Assembly (NCBI GenBank): GCA_965228545.1
Contig: OZ245822.1
Coordinates: 124,001-188,000, forward strand
Direction: 5' to 3'
Source: HXMU1420-13 sp965228545
GTDB lineage: Bacteria > Bacteroidota > Rhodothermia > Balneolales > Balneolaceae
DNA length: 64,000 nucleotides
Part shown: piece by piece, positions 44,205 to 51,413 of the stretch
Numbering within the stretch: position 1 is the stretch's first letter
Layout of the letters: every line of letters starts with the position of its first letter
Notes under the pieces: model-generated
Seen by the model: the letters and a program-made list of their open reading frames with translations, nothing else
Databases searched by the model: none
What the model was told of the DNA's origin: nothing
Program-made: the position numbers and the translations under genes

Positions 44205-44969
44205 TTAGATCTTAGACTTCGAAGCTTCCCAATGGCGATCCATTTCATCCAGAGTTGCTTCTTTAAGCACTTTACCCTCTTTTTTTAGCGATTCCTCAAC
44301 GAAACGAAAACGATGTTCAAATTTCTTATTCGTGAGTCGTAAACTATCTTCTGCAGTGAGATTAAAAAAGCGAGCAACATTTACAAGACTGAACAGAAGA
44401 TCTCCAAATTCATCGGCTTGTTTTTCTTTGGAACTGTTTGCTAATGCATCTTTGAATTCTCCAAGTTCTTCTTCCAATTTACCCCATGCTTGTCGCCATT
44501 CGGGCCAATCGAAGCCAACATTGGCTGCTTTTTCTTGCATCCGTTGTGCTCGGATGAGTGCAGGGAGGTGAACTGGGAGTCCATCCAAGGTCGATTTCTT
44601 ACCTTCTTTCAATTTGATGTTTTCCCAGTTTTCGGCTACTTCATCTTCGCCATTTACTACGTGCTCGCCAAAAACATGCGGATGGCGTGTAATAAGTTTA
44701 TCCATGAGTGTATAAATTACATCCCCGATGTTAAACTTATCTTTTTCATCAGCCATATTAGTATGAAATACAACATGAAGTAAAAGGTCTCCTAGTTCTT
44801 TCCTGAATTCATCAAAATCCTGATTATCAATGGCTTCAATAGCTTCATACGCCTCTTCAATCAGATTGTCTTTGATACTTTCGTGGGTCTGTTTACGATC
44901 CCATGGGCATTCTTTTCTAAGGATAGCAACTAGTTCAACGAGATCTTCAAATTCACGGCTTGGCTTCAT
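44205..44969 (-). CDS. mazG: Nucleoside triphosphate pyrophosphohydrolase MazG
   Basis: A 254-residue all-alpha NTP pyrophosphatase that hydrolyses NTPs to NMP and PPi. The C-P-W-D-R-K-Q-T-H-E-S segment (about residues 20-30) and E-E-A-Y-E-A-I-E-A-I-D (the EExxE metal site) mark the first MazG domain. A second half with W-x-K-L-E-E-E-L-G-E-F and E-F-G-D-L-L-F-S-L-V-N-V-A-R is present, so the protein has the normal two-domain length. Confidence 0.96.
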   Translation of the reverse strand: MKPSREFEDLVELVAILRKECPWDRKQTHESIKDNLIEEAYEAIEAIDNQDFDEFRKELGDLLLHVVFHTNMADEKDKFNIGDVIYTLMDKLITRHPHVFGEHVVNGEDEVAENWENIKLKEGKKSTLDGLPVHLPALIRAQRMQEKAANVGFDWPEWRQAWGKLEEELGEFKDALANSSKEKQADEFGDLLFSLVNVARFFNLTAEDSLRLTNKKFEHRFRFVEESLKKEGKVLKEATLDEMDRHWEASKSKI

Positions 44970-44970
44970 T

Positions 44971-45052
44971 AAAATTTAAAATGAAAGATTCAAAATTTAA
45001 GATTATGGTAAAGATACCATTCTTAATTTTTCATTTTGAATTTTAAATTCAA
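44971..45052. repeat. AT-rich imperfect palindrome filling the mazG upstream gap
   Basis: TGGTA-AAGA-TACCA forms the centre (45006-45019), and both arms are built from AAAATTTAAAAT and TTTTGAATTTTAAA-like words running to 44971 and 45052. It fills the space between the mazG start and the stop of the 45053 gene. Both genes are on the minus strand, so it is transcribed and could fold into a long weak hairpin. Confidence 0.7.
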
Positions 45053-46318
45053 TTAGGTTTTTCTCTTTTTCTTCTTCGCCGCGGGAAATAAAATGTTATT
45101 CAATATAAGCCGGTATCCCGGGCTGTTTGGATGAAGAGCTAAATCGGTTGGGGGATCGTTTACACGATGCGTATAATCTTCCGGATCATGGCCGGCATAA
45201 AAGGTAAAGGTGCCATTACCATAATTACCGTGAAGGTATTTTACTTGTTCTCTACCGGGTGCTTCGGCAAGTATCACAACCGATGATTTCACTTTTTCTG
45301 TACGAAAAGCGGTCGTTTGCCCGTAAAAGCCTTTAATACTACTCACATGATTCTGTGTGAGCATAGTAGGAACTGGGTCCCATTTCGCTGAAAAATCGAA
45401 CAGAGTGAAAAAGTCTAGACTTTCATCTACTTCGCGAATGGCAACAGGTACATCTACATCGGCGTGCTCGTATTGGTAAGGACTTAATTCGATGTTGAAA
45501 TCTTTGAAGGCAAAAGTTTTGGCATAATCGAGTCTTTCTTGGGCATCAGGATCAACAGGGTCTCCGTCGAATGGCGAAGGGGCAATATCGACTCCTTCTG
45601 CGGCAAGTGCGATATCAAAAGTGTCGGTGCCTGAACACATAGCAAAAAGAAAACCTCCATTTCCAACGTATCGCTTTATTTCTCTCGCTACTGCTTTCTT
45701 TTGTTCACTCACCTTAGTAAAGCCAAGTTCAGTGGCCATTGCTTCCATCTGCCGAACTTGAGTAATGTACCAAGGAGTATTGCGATAATTACCCCAAAAT
45801 TTTCCATACTGTCCGGTAAAATCCTCATGATGGAGATGCAACCAATCATATTTATCTAATTCGCCGGCCAGCACTTCGATATCCCAAATTTTATCGTATT
45901 CCACTTCAGCGTAAGTGAGGGCTAGAGTTACTGCATCATCCCACGGAAGAGCCTGATCGGGAGTGTAAACGGCTATTCTCGGAGCTTTCTCAAGATTAAC
46001 TACCGAAGTATTCGATCCAGGTGATTCCACTTGATTTATAATGGAAGCGGCTTCTGAGGAGCTTACTGTTTGCAAGCGAACATTTCGTAATCTCGACTTT
46101 CGGATGATGTCGTTTTCTGCCAGAATCAGAAATGAACCGCCACGATAATTCAATAACCACTTTGCTTCGAAACCATCGTTAATGTGGTTGAACACAACAC
46201 CATAGGCTTTTAGGTGATCGGTTTGTGAAGCATCCATTGGTATGAGCACTTGTTGCTGCGCAACTAGCAGGCTAGGGGCGATAAAAGTTAGAATTAGAAA
46301 TACGGTTCTCTTCAACAT
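45053..46318 (-). CDS. Exported GATase1-like protein (often mislabelled asparagine synthetase B)
   Basis: 421 residues from the ATG opening M-L-K-R-T-V-F-L, with a signal peptide ending V-A-Q; the in-frame extension upstream lies inside the TPR gene. The central part is a glutamine-amidotransferase-like Rossmann domain: R-I-A-V-Y-T-P near residue 114, the probable nucleophile-elbow Cys228 in F-A-M-C-S-G-T-D, and a late Y-A-G-H-D-P-E-D. Homologues across Bacteroidota carry the name asparagine synthetase B, but there is no AsnB synthetase domain. It starts one base after the TPR gene stop. Confidence 0.82.
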   Translation of the reverse strand: MLKRTVFLILTFIAPSLLVAQQQVLIPMDASQTDHLKAYGVVFNHINDGFEAKWLLNYRGGSFLILAENDIIRKSRLRNVRLQTVSSSEAASIINQVESPGSNTSVVNLEKAPRIAVYTPDQALPWDDAVTLALTYAEVEYDKIWDIEVLAGELDKYDWLHLHHEDFTGQYGKFWGNYRNTPWYITQVRQMEAMATELGFTKVSEQKKAVAREIKRYVGNGGFLFAMCSGTDTFDIALAAEGVDIAPSPFDGDPVDPDAQERLDYAKTFAFKDFNIELSPYQYEHADVDVPVAIREVDESLDFFTLFDFSAKWDPVPTMLTQNHVSSIKGFYGQTTAFRTEKVKSSVVILAEAPGREQVKYLHGNYGNGTFTFYAGHDPEDYTHRVNDPPTDLALHPNSPGYRLILNNILFPAAKKKKRKT

Positions 46319-46319
46319 A

Positions 46320-48242
46320 TCAGGAGTGAATTTTTGGGAGTGATTGCAAACGTTGGCGAGCATACGGGGCATAGAAACCATCAGGATATTCCAGAATAAT
46401 TTGTTCGTACAACTCTGTGGATGAAATAGTAGGAACTGATCTGGTACAAGTAGTACTGAAAAAACAGCTAGCTGCAGAAATTATATTGGCTGAATCAGTA
46501 GCTACGGGATATGCTCCAAAGGACTCTGATTTACGAGCCCTAACCCACATTAAATCTTCTCTAAGCGGTGTTTCTTGTCCGGAATCTAAGAAGCTATTGA
46601 GATATCTTACAAATTCAGGATTTGTTCCATCGGTATATTCTGCCATTGCGAGTAGGATGTCATCTTTGAACATGGTTTGCGGAAACTGATCTAAAAAGTC
46701 CAACATGATTTGGAAATTGAAGTCGTATGGATTTGATCGTAGCTCTTTCATCCCGGCTGCAAATAGACGTAATTCTACATTAGCTGAGTCGATATTGGAA
46801 CCTTCTTGAAGCCATAATCGGAGTTGCAGGGCATCATTGGCATAGTATGAGGTATTTTTTCGGCCAAGTGTTTTTAGTTGGATGGTGGCGAATTCAAAAT
46901 CACCGGCATAAAAATCTGTTAATGCTAAAAAGTAGCGGGTTTTTTCGGCCAACTCGCCTGTTCCTGCTTTTCGATTGGCACGTGTGAAACTAACTCGGGC
47001 TTGCGTAAAGGCATTTTCATGCAGGTAAATACGCCCATCAAGATAGTCAGCTTGTGCTGAGCCTTGCATACCCGGGAAGGCTTTTAATTGCGTAATTGCG
47101 AGTTTGGCTTCTTCAACATCATAAACTTGATCTAAGCTTAGTTCCGCCTTCCTCAAATATATACGGTCGATATCCCGGTAGTTTGGTGCAGTGTTGATTA
47201 AAGTATCCAAATAAGCAATCGATTGGTTAAAGAGCTTCCGGCTTTTGAAATCCTCATCAAGATTGTAATCCTGCAAATATTTACCCCATCGTGCGTACAC
47301 ATCTGCTAGCTTTTCGTATGCCATCCATTTAATGTTCCCTTCGGCATTTTCGCGATAATAGTTGAATGCATTTGATGCAAGTTGATACTGATTGTTATCG
47401 GCAAGTTGCCCTCCTACCAGATCTAAGGCATAATTATAATCTGTGGTAATTTCTTCATACTCCAATGCGGCAGCAAATGCACGGCGATACAATTCATTTT
47501 CGAACAAAAGCCATATTTGCAAACGAAATAGCTCGTTGTATGCCGGGTGTGTAACGGCCATATCTTGTAACTTAAATTCTAGTTCAGCAATACTATCATC
47601 AAATAGAAGTGGGTCATTATATCTAATGAGTAATCGTTTGAACAGTCCCGATTGATTGGGCTGATCGGTTATAAATTCTAACCATTCACCAACTGCTTCT
47701 TGATATCTACCGGCTTGCATATATACATTTGGTATTTCAGTTCTGAATAGATCCTCGTTTTGAAATACAGTACGCGCTTTTTTATACACTTCAATGGCTT
47801 TATCGAACTCGCGACGTTCGGTCATCACGCTAGCCGTATTTATGTAAAACTGCAGGATATTAGGGAAAGTACTCAGGTTTTGTTGCCAAATGGTGTACGC
47901 CCGGGTGGTGTCGCCTTTTAGATGAAATAGCTTACCCGAAATTATATTTGTGAGGCCAACATTTCTGTTTTCATTCAATGCTTTATTAACAATACTCATT
48001 GCGCGGTCGTATTGCTTCAACTGTATATTGCATTCTACCAGTCGCTCCATAAACACAAAAACTTGTGGTTGTTGATCGTGCAAACTTTGAAGGATGGGCA
48101 TCGCATCGTTGTACCTTTGCTGCTGCATCAACCGCGTGGCAATCTGAAAAGAATTATCGGTTTGTGCGAACACTTGTGTGCCGGGAATTATATATAAAAT
48201 CAACAATCCCAGGCTCAGTATTCTATAAGCTGTTTTAATCAC
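46320..48242 (-). CDS. Exported TPR-repeat protein
   Basis: A 640-residue protein with a signal peptide (residues 1-26, V-F-A-Q). It is almost entirely built from tetratricopeptide repeats (for example Y-N-D-A-M-P-I-L-Q-S-L, F-D-K-A-I-E-V-Y-K-K-A, Y-Q-E-A-V-G-E-W-L-E-F, F-E-F-A-T-I-Q-L-K-T-L), so it is a periplasmic scaffold. Its start overlaps maf by 4 bp and its stop is one base before the GATase-like gene, giving a maf-TPR-GATase-like unit. The exported pair probably works together; the substrate is unknown. Confidence 0.9.
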   Translation of the reverse strand: MIKTAYRILSLGLLILYIIPGTQVFAQTDNSFQIATRLMQQQRYNDAMPILQSLHDQQPQVFVFMERLVECNIQLKQYDRAMSIVNKALNENRNVGLTNIISGKLFHLKGDTTRAYTIWQQNLSTFPNILQFYINTASVMTERREFDKAIEVYKKARTVFQNEDLFRTEIPNVYMQAGRYQEAVGEWLEFITDQPNQSGLFKRLLIRYNDPLLFDDSIAELEFKLQDMAVTHPAYNELFRLQIWLLFENELYRRAFAAALEYEEITTDYNYALDLVGGQLADNNQYQLASNAFNYYRENAEGNIKWMAYEKLADVYARWGKYLQDYNLDEDFKSRKLFNQSIAYLDTLINTAPNYRDIDRIYLRKAELSLDQVYDVEEAKLAITQLKAFPGMQGSAQADYLDGRIYLHENAFTQARVSFTRANRKAGTGELAEKTRYFLALTDFYAGDFEFATIQLKTLGRKNTSYYANDALQLRLWLQEGSNIDSANVELRLFAAGMKELRSNPYDFNFQIMLDFLDQFPQTMFKDDILLAMAEYTDGTNPEFVRYLNSFLDSGQETPLREDLMWVRARKSESFGAYPVATDSANIISAASCFFSTTCTRSVPTISSTELYEQIILEYPDGFYAPYARQRLQSLPKIHS

Positions 48243-48832
48243 GGTTTAAATATCTGAGGTTCAAATTCTTTCATTTCGCGATAAAATCTGTTTAGAGGAA
48301 AGCCTACAACATTGTAAAAATCACCTTCTATGCGTTCCACAAATACTGATCCCCAATCATCCTGTATTCCATAAGACCCAGCCTTATCCATGGGACTTCC
48401 TCCGGCAACGTAGTTTTCTATTTCTTGTTTTGATAATGCGCTAAAGGTAACGATAGTTTCTTCAACAAAAGTATGAGACTTGATAACCTCAGCATGCGGA
48501 TTGGTTTTGAGTAAGGCCACACCGGTAAATACAGAGTGTTTGTTGGCGCTCAATTGTTCTAACATGTAAATGGCATCGTGCGCGTTTTCTGGTTTACCTA
48601 ATATTTTGCCCTGCAGCACTACAATAGTATCTGCACCAATCACCAACGATTCTGGAGAACTTGAAGCCACTTCATTCGCTTTCTGAAGTGATAAATCTGA
48701 AACCACATCAATCGGGTTATTCGAGGTAATACGTTCATCACAGGTACTGGGATTGATTTCGAAGTTTAGCCCAAGTTGGGATAAAAGTTTTTTGCGTCGC
48801 GGACTTTGCGAAGCCAATACAATTTTTAGCAT
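48239..48832 (-). CDS. maf: Maf-type nucleotide pyrophosphatase
   Basis: A 197-residue Maf/Ham1-like protein. It opens I-V-L-A-S-Q-S-P-R-R-K-K-L-L, then V-I-G-A-D-T-I-V-V (about 65-73) with the catalytic Asp, and S-Y-G-I-Q-D-D-W-G-S near residue 152. It hydrolyses non-canonical or bulk dNTPs/UTP. First gene of the unit with the TPR and GATase-like genes, overlapping the TPR gene by 4 bp. Confidence 0.95.
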   Translation of the reverse strand: MLKIVLASQSPRRKKLLSQLGLNFEINPSTCDERITSNNPIDVVSDLSLQKANEVASSSPESLVIGADTIVVLQGKILGKPENAHDAIYMLEQLSANKHSVFTGVALLKTNPHAEVIKSHTFVEETIVTFSALSKQEIENYVAGGSPMDKAGSYGIQDDWGSVFVERIEGDFYNVVGFPLNRFYREMKEFEPQIFKP

Positions 48833-48926
48833 ACTCAGTTCGTCTCTCCTTTGGAGTTGTTTAATAATTAAATAACTTCACAATCCGTTTCAAACCAAAA
48901 TTTCGTAAAGTAGTTTTAAAGTTAAC

Positions 48927-49169
48927 ATGCCAAAAGCAAAGCAAGCTACCGATTCTAAACCAATGTTCTTTTCTGCATTCAATTATCGACTAATTGGATT
49001 GGCAGTGTTGTTGATTGTGGGTGGATTTACCGCCATGCTGCTAGAAAACGAAGTTAAAGGCTTCATTTCGCTTTACGTTTCGCCAATTGTGGTTATGATT
49101 GGTTATGTAGTTGTAATTTTTGCCATCATGAAACATGACCGGGTAGAAGAAACACCCGAAGACAGCTGA
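48927..49169 (+). CDS. DUF3098 membrane protein
   Basis: An 80-residue protein with two membrane helices (about 22-42 and 48-68) of the DUF3098 family, a small Bacteroidota membrane protein of unknown function: F-N-Y-R-L-I-G-L-A-V-L-L-I-V-G-G-F, then a hinge, then Y-V-V-V-I-F-A-I-M. The gap to the DUF92 gene is 8 bp. In this phylum DUF3098 genes often lie beside ftsX and uppP, but not here. Confidence 0.87.
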   Translation: MPKAKQATDSKPMFFSAFNYRLIGLAVLLIVGGFTAMLLENEVKGFISLYVSPIVVMIGYVVVIFAIMKHDRVEETPEDS

Positions 49170-49177
49170 GTACAATT

Positions 49178-49999
49178 GTGCTCGACCGGCAATTAAATAT
49201 CCTTTTCTTTTTCGCTACGATATTTGTTTTCCTTCTTTTTTCAGAAGGATTCGAGCAGACCCGTTTTTTTATTGCCGTATTTCTGTCGATTTTATTTGTA
49301 ACAACGGCTTTTCTTCTGAACTGGCTTACCATTGATGGCACAGTTTCTGCCCTATTGTTTGGAGTAATTTCGCTCGGTTTTGGTGGGGTATCTGCTGCCA
49401 CCATAGTATTGCTCTTTTTCATTACGTCATCGTTGTTATCGAAGAGTGAAAAAAACGATGAGCTTTTTACTATCCCATTCCGTCGCGATGGCATTCAAGT
49501 GTGGGCAAATGGCTTTTGGTTTGCACTCTGTTTGATTTTTTGGTACACCACCGATGCACTGATTTTTGAGCTAGCTGCAGTAAGCAGTATGGCATTTTCT
49601 ACGGCCGATACATGGTCGTCGGAAATTGGTGGTAAACGTGTACAAGGCAAAACTTGGTTAATTGGCACATTCGAACAGGTTAGGCCCGGTAAGGATGGAG
49701 GTATTAGCGTAGCTGGTACGGCTTCGTCTATTGTGGGTGCGTTGCTTATATCAGCAACATATTGGGCGTTTAATACCCAGCTAACGTTTGGGGTAATCTT
49801 TTTGATCACTTTTTGTGGTTTGGCGGGCAGTGTTATCGATTCGTTACTTGGAACCTACGTTCAAGGTTCTACACTCTCGCGGAAGATAACCGTGTTGTTC
49901 AATCACCAAATAACTAAGTTCGATAACAATACAACAAATTGGGTATCGGCGGGTAGTGCGTCTTTGCTTGCAATTTGTATCTTCCTGCTCGCTTTTTAA
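49178..49999 (+). CDS. DUF92 family membrane protein
   Basis: A 273-residue polytopic membrane protein with a GTG start. Signatures of DUF92 include L-T-I-D-G-T-V-S-A-L-L-F-G-V-I-S-L-G-F-G-G, S-S-L-L-S-K, A-D-T-W-S-S-E-I-G, and G-L-A-G-S-V-I-D-S-L-L-G near residue 215. Archaeal and plant relatives act on prenol/phytyl phosphates (VTE6-like), so a polyprenyl or phytyl phosphate kinase role is possible but unproved. Follows DUF3098 closely. Confidence 0.88.
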   Translation: MLDRQLNILFFFATIFVFLLFSEGFEQTRFFIAVFLSILFVTTAFLLNWLTIDGTVSALLFGVISLGFGGVSAATIVLLFFITSSLLSKSEKNDELFTIPFRRDGIQVWANGFWFALCLIFWYTTDALIFELAAVSSMAFSTADTWSSEIGGKRVQGKTWLIGTFEQVRPGKDGGISVAGTASSIVGALLISATYWAFNTQLTFGVIFLITFCGLAGSVIDSLLGTYVQGSTLSRKITVLFNHQITKFDNNTTNWVSAGSASLLAICIFLLAF

Positions 50000-50025
50000 C
50001 AAACATAAATCAATAAATTAATTGT

Positions 50026-51330
50026 ATGTGGTATAAAAAATTACACTGGCAAATTGTGATTGGTCTGATTTTGGGTCTAGTATTTGGATTATTTTCCAGT
50101 GTTGCCGGGCTGAACGATTTTACCATAGAGTACATCAAGCCTTTCGGTACTATTTTTATCACCTTATTAAAGCTAATTGCTGTTCCATTAGTTTTGGCAT
50201 CGCTGGTTGCAGGGGTTACCAGCTTGAACGACACCACCAAATTGTCACGAATGGGTGGTAAAACGGTTCTTATTTATTTGTGTACAACACTATTTGCGGT
50301 GTCGATTGGTTTATTAGCCGTGAATATTGTGCAGCCCGGTAAATCGTTGCCCGTAGAAACCCGCGATAGCCTTCAAGAAACCTACAGCGAATCGATCGAA
50401 GATCGGGAGGAGTCGGCAAAAGCAGTAAAAGAGCGGGGTAATCTGGATATTCTCGTAAACATCGTGCCGGATAACTTCTTTGCATCTGCATCCAGTAACT
50501 CGAATATGCTGCAAGTAGTATTTGTAGCCATTTTGTTGGGTATTGGGATTATTCACTTGGGGGGAGAAAAAGGCAAACTACTGGTAAATGTATTTGATGC
50601 GTTCAATGATGTGATCATTTTGATTGTAGACCTGATTATGAAAACAGCGCCATATGGAGTTTTTGCCCTAATGGCGGGGTTAATTGTTGAGCTGGCCGGC
50701 GATGATTTAGGCAAAGCTCTTGAACTTCTAGGTGCGCTGGGGCAATATAGTTTAACACTGCTGGCGGCGTTGATTCTACACATTTTTATTGTGTATGCCG
50801 GTATGTTTAAATACTTCAGTAAAGGAAAGATGAGTTTGTTTCATTTTTTTAAAGCTATTCAACCGGCAATGCTACTTGGGTTTAGTACCAGTTCAAGTTC
50901 TGCAACACTTCCGGTAACGCTAGAGCGTGTTGAGAAAAATCTTGGTGTGGATGAAGAAGTGGCAAGTTTTGTGCTTCCGGTGGGTGCAACCATCAATATG
51001 GATGGTACCAGTGCATATCAGGCAGTAGCTGCTGTTTTTATTGCTCAGGCACTGGGGCTAGATCTTAGTTTTACACAACAATTAATGATTGTATTAACAG
51101 CCACAGCGGCTTCGGTAGGTGCAGCGGGTGTTCCCGGAGCCGGAATTGTAATGTTGGTAGTTGTACTCGAGTCGATTAATGTGCCTACAGCTGGTATTGC
51201 TTTAATTCTTGGTGTAGATCGAATTCTAGATATGTGCCGAACGGTAGTAAATATTACCGGCGATGCAGCGGTTTCGTATGCCGTGGCTGCGTCGGAAGGG
51301 AAATTACACGAGCCTAATTTTGAAGATTAA
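50026..51330 (+). CDS. Dicarboxylate/amino acid:cation symporter (DAACS/GltP type)
   Basis: A 434-residue transporter that couples glutamate, aspartate or C4-dicarboxylate uptake to Na+ or H+. Diagnostic stretches are the serine-rich re-entrant loop T-S-S-S-S-A-T-L-P-V-T, I-N-M-D-G-T-S-A-Y-Q-A-V (NMDGT Na site), G-A-A-G-V-P-G-A-G (second hairpin), and D-R-I-L-D-M-C-R-T-V-V-N-I-T-G-D. Arg in D-M-C-R-T is the position that selects for acidic amino acids. An acidic loop (about 114-130) lies between helices 3 and 4. Confidence 0.95.
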   Translation: MWYKKLHWQIVIGLILGLVFGLFSSVAGLNDFTIEYIKPFGTIFITLLKLIAVPLVLASLVAGVTSLNDTTKLSRMGGKTVLIYLCTTLFAVSIGLLAVNIVQPGKSLPVETRDSLQETYSESIEDREESAKAVKERGNLDILVNIVPDNFFASASSNSNMLQVVFVAILLGIGIIHLGGEKGKLLVNVFDAFNDVIILIVDLIMKTAPYGVFALMAGLIVELAGDDLGKALELLGALGQYSLTLLAALILHIFIVYAGMFKYFSKGKMSLFHFFKAIQPAMLLGFSTSSSSATLPVTLERVEKNLGVDEEVASFVLPVGATINMDGTSAYQAVAAVFIAQALGLDLSFTQQLMIVLTATAASVGAAGVPGAGIVMLVVVLESINVPTAGIALILGVDRILDMCRTVVNITGDAAVSYAVAASEGKLHEPNFED

Positions 51331-51346
51331 AATTTCACTAATCCGA

Positions 51347-51386
51347 AGAATTAATATGGCATTTTGCAGAATTAGCCGTTAATTCT
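51347..51386. other. Inverted repeat behind the symporter gene
   Basis: AGAATTAA and TTAATTCT frame a 24-bp interval (51347-51386), and a tighter AGAATTA-TAATTCT hairpin lies inside (51368-51386). There is no T-run, so termination is possible but weakly supported. It is the only structure in the 83-bp gap. Confidence 0.35.
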
Positions 51387-51413
51387 AATACTCTCTATCG
51401 CAAATAGTTGCTT

